A program made the position numbers and the translations under genes. Under the pieces are notes generated by a model that saw nothing but the letters and a program-made list of their open reading frames with translations, was not told the DNA's origin and ran no database searches. Shown one piece after another: positions 1 through 7,293 of a stretch of 20,302 nt of DNA. The DNA is from a virus. The stretch covers positions 1-20,302 of the IMG/VR virus record IMGVR_UViG_3300010293_000048. The stretch is one strand, 5' to 3'. Positions within the stretch are counted from its first letter, which is position 1. The number at the start of each line of letters is the position of its first letter.

Positions 1-104
1 AAGGTTCATATTCAAAGCAAGTGTTGGGGATCGAAGATGAAAAACCTGAAAAAAAACAGGTGGTAAAAAAAGTAAGGAAAGTGAAGACAGATGGGGAAGT
101 CTAA
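1..104 (+). CDS. C-terminal end of an upstream phage gene (5' truncated)
   Basis: An open frame entering the window at base 3 runs for 33 codons to a TAA at 102-104. The visible tail is highly charged and lysine-rich (residues such as EDEKPEKKQVVKKV), typical of a flexible basic C-terminus. It overlaps the ATG of the next gene by 14 bases, and that gene's ribosome binding site (AAGGAAA, about 74-80) lies inside it, so the two are probably translationally coupled. The product cannot be identified from this fragment; a replication or recombination protein would fit the neighbours, but that is only inference. Confidence 0.5.
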   Translation, partial: GSYSKQVLGIEDEKPEKKQVVKKVRKVKTDGEV

Positions 105-687
105 AGAACGGCAATTAGGTTTTGAACTTAATGACGATAAACTTCGTGATGAGTACTTCATTTGGTTGTGTAATATCATTGGTATAGATGTTGAGAAGGA
201 GTCGTATTCTATCCTTGCGAAACGACTACACGGTATCGAATATTTCTGGTTCGTACCTAACGATGATAATCGTGGGGAAGACGGGCTTAAGCTACGTGCT
301 ACTTTTATTGAGGAGCACGACTTAGGCCCGTACGAAAGATTTGTTTTAGATGCGGGCCCATGTAGTGTTTTAGAAATGATGATAGGATTGGCAATAAAAA
401 TGGATGATATCATGGAAGACCCTGATCACGAAAGCACACCTGGAAAATGGTTTTGGGAATTAATTAATAACATTGGCCTTAGCCGGTTTAGTGATTTTCA
501 ATACCATTTCGTTGGCGGGCATATGGCAGTAGCTATGACGATCCATAAAGTACTTGAGCGAGATTACGGACGTAACGGCGAAGGGGGATTCTTCCCTCTA
601 AAGAATACGGACGTAGACCAACGAAAGGTCGAGCTTTGGTATCAATTGAATGCTTATTTGAGTGAAAGATATTGTTACGAATGCTAA
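91..687 (+). CDS. conserved phage protein of unknown function
   Basis: This 198-residue soluble protein has no signal peptide or membrane segment. It is rich in aromatic and acidic residues. Notable stretches are WFVPNDDNRGEDGLKLR (about 53-69), GPCSVLEMMIGLA (about 89-101), WFWELINNIGL (about 120-130) and a C-terminal part with ERDYGRNGEGGFFPLK followed by QRKVELWYQLNAYL. I recall this overall pattern from uncharacterised proteins of other Bacillota siphophages but know no function for it. It is the last gene before the non-coding region at 688-943, ahead of the replisome gene. It has no recognisable catalytic motif. It is more GC-rich than the replication genes that follow, which could indicate a different origin. 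Confidence 0.8.
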   Translation: MGKSKERQLGFELNDDKLRDEYFIWLCNIIGIDVEKESYSILAKRLHGIEYFWFVPNDDNRGEDGLKLRATFIEEHDLGPYERFVLDAGPCSVLEMMIGLAIKMDDIMEDPDHESTPGKWFWELINNIGLSRFSDFQYHFVGGHMAVAMTIHKVLERDYGRNGEGGFFPLKNTDVDQRKVELWYQLNAYLSERYCYEC

Positions 688-689
688 CT

Positions 690-923
690 TGTTACAAAAA
701 AGTGTAACATTGTTACGTTTTCGAAAAAAAAGTGTAACAGCAAAAAACCCTTAAAAAGGTAATAAAACACGTATTTTAGCCCTTTTTTGACACTTATTGC
801 TGTCATTTTAGGGCTTTAATTCGTGGTTGTTACACTTTTACACTTTTTTTCTCTAACTCTATATAAGAAAAAAATAAGATATATAAAAGTTTTAGAAATA
901 CAAAAAAATGTAACAATGTAACA
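690..923. repeat. clustered TGTAACA/TGTTACA repeats (iteron- or operator-like), candidate replication origin
   Basis: The gap 688-943 has no gene but holds six exact copies of the 7-mer: TGTTACA at 690-696 and 828-834, and TGTAACA at 703-709, 733-739, 909-915 and 917-923. A near copy, TGTTACG, is at 711-717. Most copies are preceded on their own strand by an A-run and often a G, giving a longer consensus like AAAAAGTGTAACA. Copies 690 and 703 form an inverted pair six bases apart; 704-716 reads GTAACATTGTTAC, a near-perfect dyad; 909 and 917 are tandem. Between them, 835-908 is very AT-rich, as a DNA-unwinding element would be. Position directly before the helicase-primase-polymerase gene favours an origin; repressor operators are the main alternative. 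Confidence 0.55.
778..815. other. imperfect 15-base inverted repeat inside the candidate origin
   Basis: The arms AGCCCT-TTTT-TGACA (778-792) and TGTCA-TTTT-AGGGCT (801-815) surround an 8-base centre (793-800). The outer 6 and inner 5 positions pair; the middle four are T opposite T. The 3' flank (TTTAATT) is a poor U-tract, so it is a weak candidate terminator for the upstream gene. As DNA it could be a protein-binding dyad within the repeat cluster. Its role is not established. Confidence 0.35.
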
Positions 924-943
924 GATTTGAAAGGAGAAGACTT

Positions 944-3900
944 GTGGATTTTTATCAGATTAAAGAAAGGAGCGTCAAGAATGGCGTAGTAGAAGTATAT
1001 CCTGACTTTAAGGTAGGTAGGTCTAAAGATTTAATGGTTCGTGGCAAGTCCTTCTATGCAATATGGGACGATGAGCGGCAGATATGGTCTACTGATGAAT
1101 ATGATGTTCAAAGACTTGTTGATTCTGATCTTAGTAAATATAAAGAGAAAGTATTATCAAGAACTGATGGACAGGTTGTAGTAAAATATATGGGGGACTT
1201 CTCAACAAAGTCATGGTCGTTATTTAGAAATTTTATGCAAAATATATCTGATAATGCCCACCAACTTGATGAGAATTTAACCTTTTCCAATACTGAAGTT
1301 AAAAAGAAAGATTATGTTAGTAGAAGATTGCCTTATCCATTAGAGAAAGGAAGTATAGATGCTTATGATGAAATTATCGGAACCCTCTATTCGGAAGGAG
1401 AACGTGAAAAACTCGAATGGGCTATCGGTTCTATTGTGGCGGGAGACGCAAAGGATATACAAAAGTTCATTGTATTATATGGTGAAGCAGGAGCAGGAAA
1501 ATCTACGATGCTTAATATCATTCAGAAATTATTCAGCGGATATTATACGACGTTCGAAGCAAAAGCACTCACCTCATCTAATAACGCTTTTTCCACGGAG
1601 GTGTTCAAAAGCAATCCACTGGTCGCAATTCAACATGATGGTGATCTCTCAAAGATTGAAGACAATACAAAGCTTAATTCCATAATATCTCATGAAGAGA
1701 TGACAATGAATGAGAAATATAAACCTAGTTATATGGCTAGAGTAAATTGTTTCTTGTTTATGGCCACAAATAGACCTGTTAAGATTACAGATGCAAAATC
1801 CGGTATTATTAGAAGATTAATAGATGTTCGTCCAACAGGGCAAAGGATTAATTCAAAAAGATATCAAGCATTAATGCAGCAAATAGATTTTGAACTAGGA
1901 GCCATTGCGAGGCATTGTTTAGAAGTTTATCAGCAAAGAGGAAAAAACTATTATGCGGGGTATAGACCTTTAGACATGATTTTGCAAACTGACGTTTTCT
2001 TTAACTTTGTGGAAGCGCATTATGATATTTTTAAAGAACAAAATGGCGTTACTCTATCACATGCTTATGATATTTATAAAAGGTATTGTGATGATGCTTT
2101 AGTTGAATTTAAATTGCCCAAACATAAGTTTAGGGAAGAGCTTAAAAATTATTTTGAAAGTTTTTTTGATGTAACTCGTGTAGAAGGAAAACAAATTAGA
2201 AGTTATTATTTTGGGTTTATAGCTGAAAAATTCACAACAAAAATTGTAGAAAAAAAAGATGATAAACCAATGTCTTTAGTATTAGATCATGATGAGTCTT
2301 TAATAGATGGTTTGTGCGCTGATTGTAAAGCTCAGTATGCTTCGTCTAATGATATACCAGGAAAAAAATGGGATGAAGTAGAAACCACCTTAAAAGATTT
2401 AGATACTAAAGAAACTCATTATGTAAAAGTTCCTGAAAATCATATTGTCATAGATTTTGACATTAAAGATGAAAAAGGTATAAAATCTTTAGAAAAAAAC
2501 TTGGAAGAAGCCAGTAAATGGCCACCTACATATGCAGAGTTTAGTAAAAGTGGAAAAGGAATACACCTACATTATATATATGCAGGGGATGTTACAAAAT
2601 TAAGTAGAATATATTCTGATGGCATAGAAGTAAAAGTGTTTACAGGTAAAAGCTCATTAAGAAGAAAATTTACAAAAAGTAATAATTTTCCTTTAGCTAC
2701 ATTAAAATCAGGTTTACCCTTGAAAGGAGAAAAAATGATTAATGTCGAAGCCGTTAAAAGCGAAATAGCGCTTCGAAATCTTATAAAAAGAAATCTAAAT
2801 AAAGAGTTCCATCCAGGAACAAAACCAAGTATAGACTTTATATATAAGATTCTTGAAGATGCACATAGTTCAGGTTTAGCTTATGATATTTCAGACATGT
2901 GGCAAGAAGTTTTTGTTTTTGCTAATAATAGTACTAATCAAGCCCCATATTGTTTAGATATAGTTAATAAAATGAAATTTAAATCAGAAAAAGAAAACGC
3001 TCCAATTACAAGTTATGAGGAGGAGATTCTTTTGTTTTATGATGTAGAAGTTTTTCCTAATTTATTTGTTGTGGTATATAAACCAGAAGGAAAACCCCCA
3101 GTTAAAATGATTAACCCATCTTCTTCGATGATAGAAAAACTTCTTAAATTTAAGTTAGTAGGATTTAATTGTAGAAGATATGATAATCATATTTTGTATG
3201 CTAAGTATATCGGGTACTCTATTGAGCAATTGTTTAATCTAAGTCAAAAAATTATAAATGGTAGTGCTAATGCTTTATTTAGAGAGGCATATAATTTATC
3301 ATATACTGATATTTATGACTTCTCTTCAAAAAAACAAAGTTTAAAAAAGTTTGAAATTGAATTAGGTATTCATAAACAAGAATTAGGTTTTAAATGGGAC
3401 GAACCTGTACCTGAAAAAGACTGGGATAAAGTAGCTGATTATTGCGTAAACGATGTTATAGCTACCGAAGAAACATTTAAAGCAAGAAAACAAGATTTTG
3501 TTGCCAGACTTATATTATCTGAGCTTAGTGGTCTAACTCCAAACGATACCACCCAACAGCATACTGCTAAAATTATTTTTGGAGATGATCCGAAGCCTCA
3601 AGAAAAATTTGTGTATACAGATTTATCAGAAATGTTTCCTGGGTATACTTTTGATTTTGGAAAAAGCTCATATAGATATGAAGATCCAGGAGAAGGCGGA
3701 TATGTATATGCAGAACCAGGTACAGAGTCGAATGTAGTATTATTAGATGTAGTATCGATGCACCCAACAAGTTTGATACAGTTAGATATGTTTGGGCCAT
3801 ATACACCAAAGTTTAAAGAGCTTTTAGAGGCTAGGGTGGCCATTAAACATAAAGATTTTAAGAAAGCAAAAAAAATGTTAAATGGGGTTTTAGCAAAATA

Positions 3901-4675
3901 TTTAGAGAATGAAGAACAAGCTTCGGATTTAGCTTATGCGTTAAAAATAGTTATTAATATTGTATATGGTTTAACCTCAGCAAGTTTTGAAAACAAATTT
4001 AGAGATCCTCGTAATAAAGATAATATTGTTGCAAAAAGAGGGGCTTTATTTATGATAGATTTAAAACATGCCGTGCAAGGAAAAGGGTTTCAAGTTATGC
4101 ATATTAAAACTGACTCCATAAAAATTGCTGATGCTACTGAGCAGATCATAGAGTATGTAAAAGAATTTGGCAAAAAATATGGGTATGAGTTTGAGCATGA
4201 AGAAACATTTGAAAAATTTTGTTTAGTTAATGATGCAGTATATATTGCTAAAACTTCAAAAGGAGAGTGGACTGCAACTGGTGCACAATTTGCTCATCCT
4301 TACGTATTCAAAACTTTATTTAGTAAAGAGCCAATAGAGTTTAAAGATTTCTGCGAGACAAAAGCTGTAACTACTTCTTTATATTTGGATATGAATGAGG
4401 CATTAGCTGAAGGGGAACACGATTATCATTTTGTGGGTAAAGTAGGTGAGTTCTGTCCAATTAGACCAGGATTTGGTGGTGGCATATTATTAAGAGAAAA
4501 AGAAGGGAAATACTATGCGGCAACAGGTTCAAAAGGATATCGTTGGATGGAAGCAGAAATGGTTAAAAATTTAGGAAAAGAAGAGTATATTGATCGTTCT
4601 TATTTTGCGTCCTTAGTAGATGACGCAGTAGATACAATATCTAAGTATGGAGATTTTGAGGAATTTATTTCGTAA
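944..4675 (+). CDS. replisome polyprotein: SF3 helicase + AEP primase + family B DNA polymerase
   Basis: A single 1243-residue protein starts at GTG 944 (AAGGAGA at 931-937, spacing 6). Three replication activities appear in order. (1) D5-type SF3 helicase, about 150-430: Walker A GEAGAGKST (180-188), acidic Walker B with D232/D234, sensor MATNRP with N276, then arginines in GIIRRLI. (2) Archaeo-eukaryotic primase (prim-pol), about 440-690: DFD (D504, D506), SKSGKGIHLHY (534-544, H541), GIEVKVF (E562), then a helical primase C-terminal-like part. (3) Family B polymerase with proofreading exonuclease, about 697-1243: exo I DVE (D700, E702), exo II GFNCRRYDN (740-748), exo III YCVND (D837), motif A LDVVSMHP (D935), motif B KIVINIVYG (1001-1009), motif C HIKTDS (D1057). 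The first Asp of the usual DTD is Lys here. It would unwind, prime and copy the phage genome. No frameshift is seen. Confidence 0.93.
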   Translation: MDFYQIKERSVKNGVVEVYPDFKVGRSKDLMVRGKSFYAIWDDERQIWSTDEYDVQRLVDSDLSKYKEKVLSRTDGQVVVKYMGDFSTKSWSLFRNFMQNISDNAHQLDENLTFSNTEVKKKDYVSRRLPYPLEKGSIDAYDEIIGTLYSEGEREKLEWAIGSIVAGDAKDIQKFIVLYGEAGAGKSTMLNIIQKLFSGYYTTFEAKALTSSNNAFSTEVFKSNPLVAIQHDGDLSKIEDNTKLNSIISHEEMTMNEKYKPSYMARVNCFLFMATNRPVKITDAKSGIIRRLIDVRPTGQRINSKRYQALMQQIDFELGAIARHCLEVYQQRGKNYYAGYRPLDMILQTDVFFNFVEAHYDIFKEQNGVTLSHAYDIYKRYCDDALVEFKLPKHKFREELKNYFESFFDVTRVEGKQIRSYYFGFIAEKFTTKIVEKKDDKPMSLVLDHDESLIDGLCADCKAQYASSNDIPGKKWDEVETTLKDLDTKETHYVKVPENHIVIDFDIKDEKGIKSLEKNLEEASKWPPTYAEFSKSGKGIHLHYIYAGDVTKLSRIYSDGIEVKVFTGKSSLRRKFTKSNNFPLATLKSGLPLKGEKMINVEAVKSEIALRNLIKRNLNKEFHPGTKPSIDFIYKILEDAHSSGLAYDISDMWQEVFVFANNSTNQAPYCLDIVNKMKFKSEKENAPITSYEEEILLFYDVEVFPNLFVVVYKPEGKPPVKMINPSSSMIEKLLKFKLVGFNCRRYDNHILYAKYIGYSIEQLFNLSQKIINGSANALFREAYNLSYTDIYDFSSKKQSLKKFEIELGIHKQELGFKWDEPVPEKDWDKVADYCVNDVIATEETFKARKQDFVARLILSELSGLTPNDTTQQHTAKIIFGDDPKPQEKFVYTDLSEMFPGYTFDFGKSSYRYEDPGEGGYVYAEPGTESNVVLLDVVSMHPTSLIQLDMFGPYTPKFKELLEARVAIKHKDFKKAKKMLNGVLAKYLENEEQASDLAYALKIVINIVYGLTSASFENKFRDPRNKDNIVAKRGALFMIDLKHAVQGKGFQVMHIKTDSIKIADATEQIIEYVKEFGKKYGYEFEHEETFEKFCLVNDAVYIAKTSKGEWTATGAQFAHPYVFKTLFSKEPIEFKDFCETKAVTTSLYLDMNEALAEGEHDYHFVGKVGEFCPIRPGFGGGILLREKEGKYYAATGSKGYRWMEAEMVKNLGKEEYIDRSYFASLVDDAVDTISKYGDFEEFIS
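2723..2737 (+). promoter_or_regulatory. internal ribosome binding site and in-frame ATG within the replisome gene
   Basis: AAAGGAG at 2723-2729, a 5-base spacer and ATG at 2735-2737 are in frame with the 944 start (residue 598, in KGEKMINVEA). Initiation here would give a 646-residue product with the primase C-terminal-like region plus the complete polymerase, without helicase and primase catalytic core. Lys-Gly-Glu codons can produce such a sequence by chance, so use is inferred, not shown. Confidence 0.35.
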
Positions 4676-4690
4676 TCGAAAGGAGAAAAT

Positions 4691-5188
4691 ATGCCAAAAA
4701 ATTATCTTGATAATATTGTTGCAGAAGGGGCTCGAATTGGTAGAAGAAATTTTGCTGGTTTGCAGGGAAAATACAATGCAGCAGGTAATCGCAATTTTTG
4801 TTATTTTATGGACCATGATTTAGGATTAAAATTAGAAGAAGATGGGTGGAATGTTAGATGGGCTAAACCTGTAGATGAAGAGGAGCCACCTACACCCTTT
4901 ATTCAAGTTTCAGTTTCTTTTGGGTCGTTTCCACCAAGGATCGTAGTAATTTCTTCTAGAGGGAAAACCGATATAGGAGAAGATAAAGTCAACATGCTTG
5001 ATATGGTAGAAATTGCTAATGTAGATTTAGTAATTCGTCCATATTCTTGGGAAGTAAATGGTAAATCAGGAATAAAAGCCTATTTAAAATCGATGTGGGT
5101 AACGCTTAAGGAAGATGAGTTTGAAAGCAAATATTATGATGTACCAGATAGTGCACTTTCCACATTGATGGGCGAAGTAGTTGATTAA
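4691..5188 (+). CDS. probable single-stranded DNA-binding / replication accessory protein
   Basis: A 165-residue acidic protein with AAAGGAG 5 bases before its ATG, 15 bases after the polymerase stop. It opens with RRNFAGLQGKYN and has RNFCYFM and GWNVRWAKP, then a beta-rich middle (IQVSVSFG, PRIVVISSRGK) and VDLVIRPYSWEVNGKSGIKA before an acidic tail. I associate this pattern with small phage proteins, often annotated as ssDNA-binding, that sit beside polymerases and helicases. The alternating hydrophobic strands would suit an OB-like fold, and the acidic C-terminus is usual for SSB-type proteins. The role rests on context and remembered family resemblance. The next gene starts inside its last codons (8-base overlap). 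Confidence 0.6.
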   Translation: MPKNYLDNIVAEGARIGRRNFAGLQGKYNAAGNRNFCYFMDHDLGLKLEEDGWNVRWAKPVDEEEPPTPFIQVSVSFGSFPPRIVVISSRGKTDIGEDKVNMLDMVEIANVDLVIRPYSWEVNGKSGIKAYLKSMWVTLKEDEFESKYYDVPDSALSTLMGEVVD

Positions 5189-6398
5189 ATTATTTGATTA
5201 TCAAAAAGATACATTAGAAAAACTGAGGTCTGGCTCCATCCTTTGTGGTGGAGTCGGCTCAGGAAAATCTTTAACTGCATTAGCTTATTATTTTGTTAAA
5301 ATTTGTGGCGGGCATTTAGAACCATTTTTTAAGATGCAAGAGCCAATTAGTTTATATATAATAACTACTGCTAGAAAAAGAGATACTTTTGAATGGGATA
5401 AAGAATGTGCACATTTTGGTTTATCAAGAAATCAAGAAATGAGTATTGATAATATTTTAGTAGTAATAGATTCTTGGAATAATATAAATAAATATATAGA
5501 AGTAGAAAATTCGTTTTTCATATTTGATGAGCAAAGAGTAGTAGGGTCTGGGGCTTGGGTAAAAGCTTTTTTAAAAATAACAAAAAAAAATAAATGGCTT
5601 TTATTAACTGCCACTCCTGGAGATAATTGGTTAGATTATGTTCCTGTTTTCGTGGCTAATGGTTTTTATAAGAACCGAACTGATTTCATTAGGTCGCATG
5701 TAATTTTTAATAGTTTTGTAAAATATCCAAAGGTAGACCATTTTATTGATACCTGGAAATTGGTAGAGCATAGAAGAAATATATTAGTGCATATGAATTA
5801 TAAAAAAACTACAGTCGCAGTGCATAAAAATATTATGGTGGGGCATGACGAAATGCTATATCAAAAAGTTTCAAAAAAAAGATGGAATGTATTTGAAGAC
5901 AAACCAATTAAAAATGTTACTGAACTATGTTATGTATGGCGTAAAATTGTTAATACTGATGTTACTAGAATTGAAGCTGTAAAAAAGATTTTAGAAGAAA
6001 ATAAAAAAGTTATAGTGTTTTATAATTTCAATTACGAGTTAGAGATATTAAAAAATATTGGAAACGAATTAGAAATTTCAACTTCAGAATGGAATGGGCA
6101 TAAGCATCAAAAAATTCCTTATACAGAATATTGGTTATATTTAGTTCAGTATACATCTGGGGCAGAAGGATGGAATTGTACAGAGACAGATACAATTGTA
6201 TTTTATTCGCAAAACTATTCTTACAAAGTAATGCACCAGGCAGCAGGAAGAATTGATAGATTAAATACTGAATTTAAAACTTTATATTATTATCATTTAT
6301 TGTCAGGAGCAAAAATCGATTTAGCTATTGCATATTGTTTAAAACATAAGAAAGATTTTAACGAAAACATGCTTCTTAATAAAAAGGTATTCGCGTGA
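5181..6398 (+). CDS. SF2 DNA helicase (DEAD/SNF2-like)
   Basis: A 405-residue superfamily 2 helicase/translocase. Its N-terminus LFDYQKDTLEKL resembles the Q-motif-like start of phage SF2 enzymes. Motif I is GGVGSGKS (K29), motif II DEQR (116-119), motif III TATP (143-146), followed by C-terminal motifs with TSGAEGWNCTETD and motif VI QAAGRIDR (353-360). Both RecA-like lobes are therefore present and look intact. The start is TTG at 5181, overlapping the previous stop by 8 bases with only a weak ribosome binding site, so coupling with the upstream gene is likely. It probably remodels replication forks or recombination intermediates together with the two nucleases downstream. Confidence 0.88.
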   Translation: MIKLFDYQKDTLEKLRSGSILCGGVGSGKSLTALAYYFVKICGGHLEPFFKMQEPISLYIITTARKRDTFEWDKECAHFGLSRNQEMSIDNILVVIDSWNNINKYIEVENSFFIFDEQRVVGSGAWVKAFLKITKKNKWLLLTATPGDNWLDYVPVFVANGFYKNRTDFIRSHVIFNSFVKYPKVDHFIDTWKLVEHRRNILVHMNYKKTTVAVHKNIMVGHDEMLYQKVSKKRWNVFEDKPIKNVTELCYVWRKIVNTDVTRIEAVKKILEENKKVIVFYNFNYELEILKNIGNELEISTSEWNGHKHQKIPYTEYWLYLVQYTSGAEGWNCTETDTIVFYSQNYSYKVMHQAAGRIDRLNTEFKTLYYYHLLSGAKIDLAIAYCLKHKKDFNENMLLNKKVFA

Positions 6399-6474
6399 AA
6401 AACATACCTTATAATAGAAGGAGAAGAAGTCGTTAAGACATTTCTTATATTTTTTGTGAAAAGGAGAACCAAAA

Positions 6475-6792
6475 ATGTTAGAAAGTCGTTTTCAAGCAGC
6501 TTTAATTAAAGAATTAAACGAAATTTTTGTTGGGTGTATAATATTAAAAAATGATGCCAATTATATTCAAGGCTTCCCCGATCTTTTAATTTTGTATAAA
6601 AATAAATGGGCAGCTTTAGAATGTAAAAAGTCTTTAGAAGAAGCTTTTCAACCAAATCAAGAGTATTATTTGGAAGCATTAAATGACATGTCGTATGCTT
6701 CAGTAATTTGTCCAGAAAATAAAGAGGAGGTACTGCATGAAGTTCAACAGGCATTCGGAGTTCATAGGCGAGCACGCTTTTCTCGGCGCTAG
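6475..6792 (+). CDS. VRR-NUC domain nuclease
   Basis: A compact 105-residue nuclease of the VRR-NUC branch of the PD-(D/E)XK superfamily. It shows QGFPDLLIL with D36, then ALECKK with E49 and K51, and the downstream glutamine in QPNQEYY (Q62); E3 may be the helix-1 acid. Single-domain VRR-NUC proteins are common in phage replication blocks, usually next to an SF2 helicase, as here, and are thought to cut branched or replication-intermediate DNA. AAGGAG at 6461-6466 precedes the ATG by 8 bases. The 76 bases between it and the helicase hold only a 13-codon reading frame (6395-6436) of doubtful meaning. Its last 56 bases overlap the next nuclease in another frame. Confidence 0.85.
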   Translation: MLESRFQAALIKELNEIFVGCIILKNDANYIQGFPDLLILYKNKWAALECKKSLEEAFQPNQEYYLEALNDMSYASVICPENKEEVLHEVQQAFGVHRRARFSRR

Positions 6793-7291
6793 TAAATATC
6801 ATTGGATAAATTATGATGAAGAAAAAGTAGCCTTATCTTTTTCTAAATATTTGGCGACAGAAAGAGGAACCCGATTACATGGAATAGCGGATCAACTAAT
6901 CAAAGAAGGTATAAAATTACCAAAAACAAAACAAACATTAAATATGTATGTTAATGATGCTATTGGTTTTAAAATGCAGACAGAACAAGTTTTATTTTTT
7001 TCTGAAAATTGTTTTGGGACAGTAGACGCTATAAGTTTTAAAAAAGATTTTCTTAGAATTCATGATTATAAATCAGGATCTTCGCCTACATCTATGAGGC
7101 AGTTAATGATATATGCTGCTTTATTTTGTTTAGAATATAAATATAATCCAAATAATATTGAGATTGAATTAAGAATATATCAAAGTGATGATATTGAGAT
7201 TTTAGATCCGCCTAGAGAAGAATTGTTATATATTATGGATAAAATAGTTGCCTTTGATAAACTAATCGACCAAATTAAAATGGAGGGGTAA
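6737..7291 (+). CDS. PD-(D/E)XK exonuclease, Cas4/RecB-like
   Basis: A 184-residue nuclease. Visible motifs in order: GTRLHGIAD (H48), an acidic residue at E83 (TEQVLF), GTVDAISF with D97, the core HDYKSG with D110 and K112, then QLMIYAALF (Q122, Y126). This H...D...DxK...QxxxY order is that of the Cas4/RecB/lambda-exonuclease-like branch. No four-cysteine iron-sulphur cluster is visible, so it resembles minimal phage exonucleases rather than CRISPR Cas4. AGAGGAGG (6723-6730) gives a strong ribosome binding site inside the VRR-NUC gene, and the start lies 56 bases before that gene ends. It probably resects DNA ends during phage recombination or replication. Confidence 0.82.
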   Translation: MKFNRHSEFIGEHAFLGASKYHWINYDEEKVALSFSKYLATERGTRLHGIADQLIKEGIKLPKTKQTLNMYVNDAIGFKMQTEQVLFFSENCFGTVDAISFKKDFLRIHDYKSGSSPTSMRQLMIYAALFCLEYKYNPNNIEIELRIYQSDDIEILDPPREELLYIMDKIVAFDKLIDQIKMEG

Positions 7292-7293
7292 AT

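Noticed and set aside
12-413. 133-codon frame on the minus strand
   Set aside because: It lies opposite the 91-687 gene, has a low-complexity Ser/Phe-rich translation and no ribosome binding site; it is a shadow of the real gene.
787-792. TTGACA within the candidate origin
   Set aside because: No -10 box at suitable spacing; the bases form one arm of the inverted repeat 778-815.
1359-1685. 108-codon + strand frame inside the helicase region
   Set aside because: An alternative frame over the Walker A region of the SF3 helicase; no frameshift is needed there because the main frame is intact.
3573-3843. two overlapping minus-strand frames opposite the polymerase
   Set aside because: They fall opposite the segment just before and through polymerase motif A, which is clearly coding on the + strand; no protein-like features.
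6410-6415. TATAAT between the helicase and the VRR-NUC genes
   Set aside because: The hexamer 17 bases upstream does not resemble a -35 box, and the genes look co-transcribed; chance is likely in AT-rich DNA.
6737-7291. Cas4-like protein as a sign of a CRISPR system
   Set aside because: No CRISPR array, Cas1 or Cas2 is present and the iron-sulphur cysteines are not visible; it is a phage recombination-type exonuclease.
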